The notes under the pieces were generated by a model. That model was not told the origin of the DNA and ran no database searches. It saw only the letters and a list, made by a program, of their open reading frames with translations. A program made the translations under genes and the position numbers. A DNA stretch of 49,836 nucleotides from Vitrella brassicaformis (lineage: Eukaryota > Sar > Vitrellaceae): contig CDMY01000538.1 in the NCBI GenBank assembly GCA_001179505.1, forward strand, positions 1 to 49,836, in the 5' to 3' direction. Of this stretch, positions 1 through 9,309 are shown piece by piece (position 1 is the stretch's first letter; the number at the start of each line of letters is the position of its first letter).

Positions 1-35
1 CGAAAGGCTTCGGCAGGGATGCAGGATGATAGTAA

Positions 36-682
36 GAGATCGATCGAATCGAAAGGCTCACAGACATATCATATGATACCTCTTTCGATTCCTCTCTATG
101 TCCCCCGCCGTCCGGTGAGGACCCGGTGACCTGCCTCAAGTGCGGGAAGGTGATGCACGGCGGCATCACCAGCCCTGAAAAGCCCAACGGGCTGCACATA
201 AGCGCAGACACACACACAGGTCTGCTCCAGAACGCACCCTTTCTCTGCAGGCGTACATCAAGTGCCCCAAGAACTGCCCCATCGGTGATGACGACGACGA
301 CGAGAAGGCGTCGCCCGTCCTGATGCTGCACACGCTGGCCGTGGCCGCTGCGTACACGTACCGCACCACGGTCGCCAGCGGCTCGCTATACGATTTCGAG
401 CAAGGTACCTCCTGCACACAAACGCCACACACACACACACACACACACACACATCCACCCACCCCTCCCACACAGCGACGCCTCTCTTTCTCTCTCTCTT
501 CTCTGTGTGCAGAGTTCAGCGACGCCATCGACGCAAACGACAAGGACGCCGTCCAGCTGTGGGCTGCTCTCGCCAAGGCTGATCACCAGTCAGCTCTGGG
601 CAAGCTCCTCAAGAGCGTGGACCCCAAGAAACTCGACATCAAGAAGGCCAAGGAGATCAAGAAGAAGCTGGACAAGAAGTGA
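36..682 (+). CDS. 3' end of an unrecognised Lys-rich protein gene (5' end uncertain)
   Basis: I do not recognise this protein. The last exon (513-682, stop TGA 680-682) ends in a very Lys-rich helix. It joins in phase to an exon from 251 to the GT donor after about 404, which carries a CPKNCP motif, an acidic run of five Asp and an Ala-rich helix. A further upstream exon is open from 36 and reads TCLKCGK around 129-149; with a donor at 150 and an acceptor at 250 the phases agree. This would place two Cys-x2/3-Cys pairs close together, so a small zinc site is possible but unproven. The intron before the last exon holds a (CA)n run followed by a CT-rich tract ending TGTGTGCAG. No start codon can be fixed, and the gene may begin left of the window. 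Confidence 0.5.
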
Positions 683-1311
683 TTCCACACACACACACAC
701 ACACACATATCTCTTCATCGGTCATTTTGCGTTGACGCCCTGACCTGCCATCGTTTTAGTCTGCACCTCCCGGCCAAACCACACCTGCTCTGCCTCTTCA
801 TGCCTGCTCGTGCTGCGCTGTGCTGTCCTGTGCCATGCGTCTGCTCGTCCTCGTGCCTGTTTCATGCTGCGTACCTTCTCTGCCTGCGTTCTGCCTGTTC
901 ATGCTCGTGCCTGTTTCGTGCTCCGTGTTGGTCACCCGACACCACACACACACACACACTCACACACACACCTGCATGACCTGTGATGTGCCGTGCCTTT
1001 TCTTTATTCAAGCCACTCACTCACCTTCATGCTGTTCCATGATGGAATGCTTCATGTATGTGGACACACCTCCCCATTCTCCTTCAACAGCGCTGTCACC
1101 TGTGGGGGTCGTGCATCGCGCTCAGCTCGCTGGGCGCCTTACTTGTCCGGCAAAAAGACCCGAAGGAGAGGAAACGATATTGTCCCAACTACACCCAACC
1201 AACGCGAATCCCTCCGGGGTTACAGACACGAGTCTCGTTAAACACACTAACCAACCAACGCTCTCATCATCGCATTATCGCAGCAATCGGACTTGTCCCC
1301 CGCCCCGCCCG
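683..1311. other. Intergenic: 3' flank of the first gene and promoter region of the imelysin-like gene
   Basis: I see no credible gene here. The stretch has a (CA)n run directly after the stop at 682, another around 943-970, and a zone (about 790-935) of imperfect repeats of a CTCGTGCCTGTTTC-like unit; near-identical copies lie at about 849 and 905. The last 200 bases before the ATG at 1312 are the likely promoter and 5' UTR of the downstream gene. No TATA box is obvious. Confidence 0.4.
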
Positions 1312-3882
1312 ATGAAGGCCATGATGATCGCATTCTGCTCCTGCCTCCTCCTGTCCTCTCCCATCGCCGCATGCCAGGCGGCACCCTCCCCCCGCCGGCG
1401 TGTCCAGGTGGAGCCAGTGCCGCTGGATAGCGCCGTCACAACCACCACCTCCAAGGCGGCGAAAGCGGTACGTCCGTGCAAATGACACGCCTGTTTGGAG
1501 AGATCTGGCATGATGTGCACTGCCTGCATCGCTGTATGTCATTTCTGTGTCAGGTGCAAGCCCTTCAGGACTTCTACATCACCCCCCTGCTGGTGGCCTG
1601 CCGCACCGGTGACATAGAAGCTGCCCGCGACGCGTGGGTGCCGGCCAAGGGCACATGGGCTACTGTCGAGGCGCTCAGCTATGCCTTCCCCGAGACGGCC
1701 GCCGACATTAATGCTCGAGCTTACGAGGTGGACGGAGGGCACACCAACCCCGAGTTCACCGGCTTCCAGCGAGTCGAGATGGAGGTAGGCGACAGACAGT
1801 CAGGCAGGAAGCTGTTGGAGCGACGGAAGGAAGCCTGTTCCATTCATTGCATTCATTGATGCAGCTGTGGGGAGCCAACACGACGGCCTCGTGTGCTGCG
1901 GTGACAGCTGTGATGGATGAAGCGGCCACATCAGTACTGGGCCTCCTGAACAATGGGACCAGCACCCCCTTCACAGCCGACGGGCATCTCCGGAGCCTGG
2001 TGGCGCTCACGGAGGACATGCTCACCACCAAATTCAGCCAGATGGAGGCGCCATTCTCCCTCGTGCACAGATAGTAATCGGTGTGTCGTTGCTGATTGTT
2101 TGGCTGCTTTGGTTTCTCAGGTCTGACCCTGTTCATCCTTCACCAGAATCTGCGTGGCATTGAAATGCTCTTTTCGCCCTTCGAGGCTGCCATTGAGGCA
2201 GTCGACCCTGCCGCTGCGAAAGGCGTCATCGATGGTGTGCACGACTCCATCACTGCTGCGATCGACGCCATCTCGGCCGGCGTGCGCCTGTCCAGCCAAA
2301 ATACCCAATCTGCGTGGGGCAGCTGGGAGTCTGTGCCCATGTATCAGGTGCGCACACACCCCACACAGCAGCAGGGAGGAGACGTGGCCAGCCGTGTTTA
2401 TGTTCTGTGCGTGCACTTATCGTCCGCGTATGCTGTGTGAATGTGTATGCAGAAGAATGTGATCTATCGCAAGATGGAGGCCGTGCGCGATGCACTCAAG
2501 GCAGCCGCTGATGTGCTGGACATCGATGTCACGCCCGAAGCCGAAGGCGAGCGACGCCAGCTCACGAGATGGGGCACACAGCGACGATCGCTGCAGAAGA
2601 CCAGCGAATATGCTGCGCAGACCTCAGAAGGTGAGAAGAGGGAGCCACGTGGATTCCCTGATCTTTCACGCTCACATTGATCCATCCATCCATCACGTGT
2701 TTATGTCTGTAGGAGTCGCTTACTTCCTTGAGCAGGCCCAAACGATGTTGACCCACGTCGAAGCGCTGGCTGAATTGGCTGCGAATGCCACTGAGGCGGA
2801 CTCTATTACCAACACGACTTGGGCTGAGCTGGGGGCAGCCTACGAGCTCGCGAGGCCGGAATACGAACAGATCGAGGTGGGTGGGTGAGTGGGAGGGTGG
2901 ATGAAGGGAAACGGATCAGAAAACGAGGATACTGTACAAGTGTCAGTGCACTTTCGGCCGTGTGTGTGTGTGTGTGTTACATTGCGTCTATGCGTGTCTC
3001 ATTCAGACATTGGCCGGTTGTTTCGAGCAAGAGGACAGCGACATTGACGCCCGCCCCTATGCATTCCCCCTCGGCGAAGACGACCCTGATTTCCGCGGCT
3101 CGCACAAGATCGAGCGACTCATCTTCAGGGACAGGAACCCCTTCGAAATCAAGGTGAGTGAGTGAGTGAGTGATGCATCCCGGACGACCACACAGTTGGA
3201 AGACGCAACACACACCATCTGTGTGTTATGCAGGCGTACGCAGACGGTCTTGTGAACAGCACTTTGGACCTGATCGCGAAGCTGGAGGCCGACGAGTGCA
3301 CACCACTGATGAGTTTCGAAGGCATGGTCGGCCTGGCTGTTGAAGTGCCCGCAAAGAAGATATCCGGTAGGTTAGGGGTGGAGTACAGAGACGTGTGACG
3401 TGACGACAACCACATTGCTCACACGTCTGTGGTGTGTTTTGTTGGGGGATGCATGGAATACAGGTGAGGAGGAGGCTGTGTCTGGCCTGTCCGGGTTGAT
3501 TTTCGACCACAATGTCAAAGGCATCTGGAGCCAGTTCGAGCCATTCGAAGGCGTCGTGTCGGCAGAGACCTTCGCCGACGCACAGGGGCATAAGGAGGCT
3601 CTCGAGGCCCTCATGGAGCCGCTCGTCACACCCGAGTAAGACGAACAGACAGAGAGAGAATGCCACCGACGCGTCTGTCTGTCATTGTGGTCTGTCTCTT
3701 CATGCAGGTACAAGCCTTACAGCGAGTGGACAATGGCACAGAAAGTGGAGTTGGTCCAGGAGTTCTACGGTCTCGCTTCGGCCATTGCCCGGGCGGGCAG
3801 CGAGCTGGGCATCTTCGACGAAAGTCACGAATTCTACAATCTGACAGACGAGATCTTGCCCACATCCTTGGCGAGTGCCTGA
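1312..3882 (+). CDS. Secreted protein with two imelysin/EfeO-like (peptidase M75) domains
   Basis: Ten exons: 1312-1467, 1554-1784, 1865-2062, 2147-2347, 2453-2630, 2713-2876, 3007-3153, 3234-3366, 3464-3635, 3708-3882. All phases agree and give 584 aa. Residues 1-23 look like a signal peptide (charged start, Leu-rich core, small residues before CQAAP). The rest resembles two tandem imelysin-type helical domains. Both have the Asp-Phe-Arg/Thr-Gly lead-in to the family's GxHxxE site. The second domain keeps it (GSHKIE, H409 and E412); the first has Gln instead of His (GFQRVE, Q124). Imelysin/EfeO proteins act in iron uptake at the cell surface, so an extracellular or endomembrane metal role is plausible. 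The N-terminal cupredoxin domain of bacterial EfeO is absent. The intron 3 acceptor at 2146 was chosen because the nearer AG at 2120 breaks the frame. Confidence 0.75.
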
Positions 3883-5351
3883 GCGATGCTGCGCTGCGAT
3901 CAAGTGACGGCTGACTGCTCTGGTGATGGCATGTGAATGGAAGGAATGGATATGCATGTGTGTGTGGACTGGCTGCATGGACTGGTTGGTGCATGTGTGT
4001 GCCTGCGGATTCTGCATGGAAGGGCGGATGCACGCAGTGGTTGGTTTTGTTTCGCTTTTTCCTACTAACGCCAGCTGGGTTTTGTTTCACGCCGGCTGGA
4101 TGTCGGGTGTGGCATTGGGGGGAAGGCTCTGGTTCGGGCGCGGCGCTGTGAGAACTGGACTTGACGTCTGTCGTGTGTTTGTGTGTGTGTGTGGGTGGTA
4201 GTGTCTGTCAACACGTAGCCATCTAGAGGTCCGTATGGGCCAGCTTGCTGCTGACCGGCAGACCAAGCACTCCATCTAATGCACACGCTTTATCCAGTAT
4301 GTGTACCCATTGCTTGGCGTGTTGGCCCCAGTCTTTCCAGTTGTGTGGTGACATTTTCGGTGGGTTGCCCTGCCAGTCAGTCCCTAGAAGTATGTGCGTG
4401 TGCATGATTGGCTGGGTGGTTTTTCTGACTTTGCAAGGCTGCTCAGCCGCTGCTGTGCAGAGAATGTGCGTGCAACATTTTGAGTTTTGAGCGCACCGAA
4501 GCGCCAAACGAGAGATGCGAAGTCGCTGGCTGGCTGCCTGGCCGGCATATCGTGTGTTGACATGACATCTAGTGCGTGCGGACATGGAGAGGGGTGAGGT
4601 GGGCGAGTGGAGCCCAGTGGCTTCTCTCTCTGCGTGTGTGTGTGTGAGCAACGTTCACGGGACTCCTACCTACAACAGCGTCGTCGAGATGAATTCACAT
4701 TCTTATAGGGCTGATGCGCTTCATGTACACCGCCCCAACAGTGACTCAATGAATCTTTCACACATTAGCTGGTCACGACGGATTTGTGCACAGCACATCC
4801 AAGCTCCTCGCCTATCGACTGCCCTCTCCTCTCTGGCATGTCTGTCTGTCAGTCTGTCTGTCTGTCTGTCTGTCGGTTGGGACAGCTGGTCGTCTGTGTC
4901 GTTGTCGCGACCGAACACAACCCTCTCATAAAGGGACCACGATCGCCTTTGGGAGCCGTGCTGTCGCTCTCGTCAAGTCTCGAGTAGGAACAGCTTCGCG
5001 TCACAGATGATGTGTGTCGCCAACTCATCGCAGTAAAGATCAATCCTGACACACACACACATGCACACACACACAGACATCAGTGCTGCTGTGAGTGTAT
5101 CCATCAGGTGCCTTGTGTTGCTCACCTGACTGCCTTCAGCTGTCTGGCGCATGGAAGTATCCCTCCCTCCCTCCTTCCCTCCCGCCCTCCGGCTGCTCTT
5201 CCCTCTCCCGGTGGCCACATCGGTCAGTCAGTGCACCAGGCCAAGTCGCCAGACCAGCAACGCGATTTCTTGATGATCACCAACAGATGCCGTCGCCTCA
5301 TGAGTGTGCTTAGCCCATCTGAGGCGACTGCATCTGCAGCTGGTCGATGAG
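3883..5351. other. Gene-free stretch with microsatellites; holds the outer end of the left duplication arm
   Basis: I see no gene that I can support. Long stretches are TG-rich; a (TCTG)n microsatellite lies at about 4840-4875 and (CA)n at about 5048-5076. From about 4885 the sequence is the 3' flank of AP2 gene L3, and it matches, in reverse complement, the 3' flank of AP2 gene R2 around 34209-34560. It includes a shared block reading CTCATAAAGGGACCACGATC on the plus strand at about 4924. Short reading frames over this stretch are low-complexity. Confidence 0.5.
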
Positions 5352-6784
5352 TCATAGTGCGATGGCCACACGCGGCGAGACTGCAGCTGTCTGAGTCGTG
5401 CTGGCGGTTGGGAGGGGGGCGGTGGTCTGGTGATCACTCACGGCCTTCGCCATCAGCTCGGGGTAAAGAGGGAAACTGACGTCGGCTGGCGATGCTGTGG
5501 ATGACTCAGCTAAAGCATTGCGGGATGGTGAAGCCGCTTGCTCGTCACGTGGCGAACAGAGACCTGCTGACGGCAACAGACACACACGCACCGAGACAGA
5601 CAGACATAAGGATGGATCACGATGGACCGCTGTTCTTTGTCTCGCCTACCGGCCTGTCCCCTGTCTTTGAATAGGCAATGCTGTAGCTGCATCTCCCGCC
5701 TGTGTGCGATGGCGGCCTTCTTGGCGCCCTCATAGCCCAGCTGACGCACAGAAAAGAGCTTCTCCTTCTTCTTGTGCCCCTCGTACCAGCTGGCCACCCA
5801 TGCGCTGCTGCCACTGTGGCGGTAGACGCCCCTGACGCCGCTCTGATGCTCTGATCGCTTCTTGACCGCCCCCCTCACTGCCATTCCGCCCATGTTGTCA
5901 GGGGCAGATATGGTGCCGGCGACAGGAGCACATGGCACAGGAGGATGCTAAGCAGAAGAAGCACATGGCAGAGGAAGATGCTAAGTGATTTGTCCAGACC
6001 TCCTTGCCCTTCCTGCTGTGTTCCTACCTGTTGGCATCGTCTTCTGAATGCCCAAAACCATTGGTCGCTCGCCTTGAAGTTGCTTTCGCCCAGCTGACGG
6101 GCGATATCCATTGCCTTGGCCTTGGTGTCCTTTCGGCGGATGCTCGTGGAATCACCCTGTGTCGCCACCCACTGACGCATCTCGTTCTCGATCTGCCGAT
6201 ACCTGACCCAGGGCTGCCTGATGCGCTTATTGGAAGCAGATAGGTACACCTGCGTGCCCTGCTCTATCTGCTTCTTGATGGCGTAGTACACCTCCTTGAA
6301 ATGCTTTACGTCGATGCCCTTCTCGTCTGCGAACTGAGGCATTGTGATTTCCTCTCCGTTGATCTTTCGCGATTCAAACTCCTGCACCAGCAGCAGCCTC
6401 CCTGCGGTTGGTGGGGGAAGGGACGCCGCTCGCCCTCTGTGTGAACCGTCAGCCGCTGGTGGGGGCTGCAGCATCGACGGATGTGGAGGGGCAGACTGAT
6501 GAGTGGGCTCTTCGGGAGCTGGCGTGCTTAGCATTGAAGAATGACGAGTCGACGACTGAATGGAACAGGCAAGAAACAGTACAGATGTCACTGTCCGTCG
6601 AGTCTGTTGGCCAGCTCACTTGTGAGGGACCATAGCCATCATTATTCTGCCTGCCGCGGGTGATGACCGGGAGGTTGGTGTGGGTGAAGTGGGCTGCAAT
6701 CAGCGGTGAGGCTGCAGCCGTCTGAGCCGTGCTGGCGGGTGGGAGGGGGGCGGTGGTCTGGGGAGCCGTCACGGCCTTCGCCAT
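5352..6784 (-). CDS. Chimeric CENP-B-type helix-turn-helix plus AP2-domain protein (L3)
   Basis: Model, minus strand: exons 6784-6620, 6555-6028, 5947-5650, 5566-5352; phases agree, giving 401 aa. Exon 1 is a copy of the AP2-family C-terminal segment starting MAKAV. Exon 2 has two DNA-binding folds: a psq-like helix-turn-helix around EEITMPQFADEKGID, then a CENP-B-type domain whose end reads FKASDQWFWAFRRRC, close to the usual FKASxGWLxxFxxR. Such domains normally come from pogo/Tigger/Tc5 transposases; no catalytic DDE region is visible. Exon 3 carries a full AP2 domain (SGVRGV to GYEGAKKAAIAHRREM). Exon 4 repeats the family tail. A nuclear DNA-binding role is inferred. The start could instead lie upstream, with splicing from L2 exons. 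The donor at 5649 was chosen over 5629 because only it keeps phase. Confidence 0.55.
5365..5870 (-). repeat. Local direct duplication, copy 1 (AP2 exon plus C-terminal exon)
   Basis: This copy is near-identical to 6693-7205 over the AP2 exon, the following intron and the C-terminal exon. The shared plus-strand signatures include GGCCTTCGCCATCAGCTCGG (5442 and 6773) and the block ending CGTCACGTGGCGA. The period is about 1.33 kb. The right arm has only one copy (about 33700-34200), so the extra copy is specific to the left arm. Confidence 0.8.
5924..5985 (-). repeat. 29-base tandem repeat, period 33, at the L3 intron 2 / exon 3 junction
   Basis: Two near-identical units lie at 5924-5952 and 5957-5985. 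On the minus strand each begins CTTAGCATC and continues CCATGTGCT, so each carries a TTAG acceptor followed by the same start of exon. The acceptor at 5949-5948 keeps frame into the AP2 domain. The upstream copy lies inside the intron and offers a cryptic alternative acceptor. Confidence 0.75.
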
Positions 6785-7205
6785 CAGCTCGGGGTAAAGA
6801 GAAAAGCTGAGGTCGGCTGGCGATACTGTGGATGACTCAGCAGAGCATTGCGGGATGGTGAAGTCGCTTGGTCGTCACGTGGCGAGCAGAGACCTGCTGA
6901 CGGCAAAACAGGGACACATGGAAAGACAGACAGACAGAGAGAGAGAGAGAGACAGATGGATCACGATGGACCGCTGTTCTTTGTCTCGCCTACCGGCCTG
7001 TCCCCTGTCTTTGAATAGGCAGTGCTGTAGCTGCATCTCCCGCCTGTGTGCGATGGCGGCCTTCTTAGCGCCCTCATAGCCCAGCTGCCGCACAGAGAAG
7101 TGCTTCTTCTTCTGTTTTCCACCGTCGTACCAGCTGGCCACCCATGCATTCTTGTTGAAGCTGACGCCCCTGACGCCACTCTCTGATCTCTGCTTGACCC
7201 CCGCC
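6693..7205 (-). repeat. Local direct duplication, copy 2
   Basis: Partner of 5365-5870 in the same orientation. Relative to copy 1 and to the right arm it has lost one base in the C-terminal exon near 6848: the others read AATGCTTTAGCTGAGTC or AATGCTCTAGCTGAGTC, this copy AATGCTCTGCTGAGTC. Its tail is therefore read in two frames by the two neighbouring gene models (L2 and L3). Confidence 0.8.
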
Positions 7206-7639
7206 CGTCCGATGCGCTCCATCTTGCGACGGTGCTTCTCGGCCAGCGCCTGAGTCGACAACACACACACACACACACACACACGAGAGACCTAGAGAGA
7301 TGGAGAGATTGGGGTGATAGACGGCGCCACGCGCACCTTGGCCTTGTCGAATCCATGGTTACTAGCGCTGAAGAACTTGTGTTTCCACCTCTTGTCGACC
7401 TTCTCGACCCATGAGGCTACCCACGATCGGCTCGACGTAAGCCAACAGACCCCCGGTACGTCCGAGGTGAGCGTCGGAACACGTCTGGTGAGGACCGTCT
7501 TGTTTGTCTGGCCCATTGGTCGTCCTTCATGATGCGAGTCGTGCTGGGGTGGCTCTGTGCGCCGTCTCTTCGGAGAGCGGCTGCCGTCCGGCGATGGGTC
7601 TCGGCCATTGCAGGGGGTGACAGGGGGGCTGCTTGGCAT
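6784..7639 (-). CDS. Two-AP2-domain protein with frameshifted tail (L2)
   Basis: Model, minus strand: exons 7639-7337, 7249-6994, 6896-6784; 223 aa. It starts MPSSPPV; an in-frame ATG at 7714 also exists, but the right-arm paralogue R2 has GTG there, so 7639 is preferred. After a basic KRRRTEP patch comes one AP2 domain split by an intron (VPGVCW... GFDKAK | ALAEKHRR) and a second intact AP2 domain (SGVRGV... RREM). The first intron ends in a long (TG)n tract. In the last exon a one-base loss near 6848 throws the reading out of the frame used by R2 and L3, so it stops at 6786-6784. That TGA shares its A with the ATG proposed for L3. The gene may be decaying, or its upstream exons may be spliced in frame into the L3 exons. 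Confidence 0.5.
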
Positions 7640-7844
7640 ATGGCGCTTCGGAGGATCAGGCAATCCTGAATGGCACACAGGCGGACAGCCGAGACGATGG
7701 GCGAAGTGGTGCATCCCGGCTGAGCCAACTGGGTGTCCACTACCCTGGTCGTGGACATCACGCCGGTCAGACGCTACACAAACATCTGATCAGCAGACAC
7801 ACAGGCAGATCAATCCTGCCCTTCCTTGCCCTGTGTTCTCTCCT

Positions 7845-8863
7845 CTAACCCGTCGGCCTCCACCGGATTGCCTTTGTCTGCCGGCCGGCCACCGTCACTG
7901 TGGCGATCTCATACCGACCGCCACTCTCAGGATCAGTCGCACGCACGCCCTCCAGCAGCTTCGTCAGCATGATGTCTTCCTCCACCCTGCTGCTGCCATC
8001 CATGTCAGCGGCCGACGTGGCGGCTGGCTGCCCACCAGCCCTGGTCTCATGAGGCCCCGCGCCGCCGTCTCTTGTGTCGGTCTCCTTTTCATCCACAGCG
8101 CCCTGACGATGGGGCTCGGCAGGAGGGATCGGCAAAAGCCTGCCACGATTGTCGTAGTAGTAGTGCAATCGCTCCATCTCCCGCCTGTGCGCTATGGCGG
8201 CCTTCTTGGCGCCCTCCATACCCAGCTGCCGCACAGAGAACTTCTTTTTCCTATCGATGCCGCTTTCACGCCAGGTGGCCTGCCATGCGCTGTTGGAGCT
8301 GTTGAAGCTGACGCCTTTGACACCGCTTTGATGACCGATATCGGCCGCGTGGAGGCGGTTGCGGGGGGACGACGGACGATGGCAGTCCGGCGGTAGCCTG
8401 CTATCTTGCCGCCAGGTGAAGGCCAAGGCGACACTACCACGTCCATCGCCCGTCGGTGTGCGGTGGCGGTGGTCAGCGGCATCGATGGGTACTGTGGTGC
8501 GACGCCATAGCCAGGGACGCCAGCAGGATAACAAAGGGCCGGGAGGCTGGGAGGCCGCAAGGGGATGTGGGATGCAGGATGGCCTACCCCAACAGGGCCG
8601 CTCACACCTACTCGTGTGGCCGACACCGATAGCGGATGACAGCCGGGTGTGAGTGGCGATGACTGCCCATAGTGGCCCATCATGCCGCCTTGGAAAGGAC
8701 CCAGAGAGAAGGGCTGCTGCTGATCAACAATGGCCGCCCCATCAGCTGCGCCGCCACGATGAATGCCCGATGCTTGTGCTGGCGGCGGGAGAGAGGGAGC
8801 ATATGGGGCTGCAAAGGGGGAAGCCGGAGCACCGCTTGCAGGCACCAAGTCAGCTTCACTCAT
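7845..8863 (-). pseudogene. AP2-domain gene with a one-base frameshift before the domain (L1)
   Basis: From ATG 8863 a frame runs through a Pro/Gly/Ala-rich N-terminus (SPLTPG, TRVGVSG) into AHRRAMDVVVSPWP, a sequence that in the right-arm copy R1 continues without break into the AP2 domain. Here one base is missing near 8337: R1 reads CCGATGTCGGAGCATC, L1 CCGATATCGGTCATC. The N-terminal frame therefore leaves the domain and stops at 8192. The AP2 domain itself (HQSGVKGVSF... MEGAKKAAIAHRREMERL) and tail to TAG 7847-7845 are intact in the other frame. An intron could restore the frame, so this could be a live gene with altered splicing rather than a pseudogene. The start lies 158 bases from the ATG of the divergent TraB gene. 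Confidence 0.5.
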
Positions 8864-9021
8864 CCAACCAACGAACCATCGTCAAGGGCCGCGGTAGACC
8901 ACAGCTCATCTGGATCTTGCTGCAGATGGTCAGGATCTGTCATTGCCGTGCTAATCAGAGGGCGGAGGCACTCGTTGGAGGGATCGCCTTTTGCGAGCTA
9001 CAAAGCGCATCAAACTGCGCT

Positions 9022-9278
9022 ATGGCATCTTGCACAAGGCGGCTTAGGATGAGCTGCCAGAAGGTCAGCCTTTTGTCCCTTGTCGTGGCTTTCCTGACGT
9101 TTTTCGGCAAGGAAGGCACGGCATTTGTTCAGCCTCTGCGACCTGGCGATGCCGCAGGAGGCAGCGGCAGGACCTTAGGCGCGTGGAGGAGGAGGCGGCC
9201 GACGACAGATGTCCATCTGCCGGCTGCAAGGCAGGAGGTAAACCACACACGTGCCCCTCTGTGAGATGCGCTGTGTTG

Positions 9279-9309
<31 letters not shown>

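Larger units (their letters stand above)
4885..8700 (-). repeat. Left arm of a diverged inverted segmental duplication (AP2 gene cluster)
   Basis: Read in reverse complement, this segment follows the same order as 31690-34560: an N-terminal Pro/Gly-rich region with SPLTPG and TRVGxSG, a complete AP2 domain, the tail ending RWRPTG, a spacer, a second gene starting MPSS, paired AP2 domains, a C-terminal region containing LYPELMAKAV, and a non-coding 3' flank ending near the CTCATAAAGGGACC block. Identity looks high in exons and also in the 3' flank. The left arm is longer because it carries an extra local tandem copy plus a CENP-B-type exon. Edges are approximate, being set by eye. Confidence 0.7.

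Noticed and set aside
166-576. Minus-strand frame rich in Cys/Val repeats
   Set aside because: Produced by translating a (CA)n microsatellite in an intron of the plus-strand gene.
5875-6591. Complete pogo/Tc5 transposon
   Set aside because: Only the DNA-binding HTH part is present; no DDE catalytic segment or terminal inverted repeats were found around it.
7557-8396. Plus-strand open frame of 279 codons over the left AP2 cluster (mirror frame at 32238-32939, minus strand)
   Set aside because: Antisense to L1/L2; the mirror frame exists only because the AP2 blocks are duplicated. The AP2 domains lie on the other strand.
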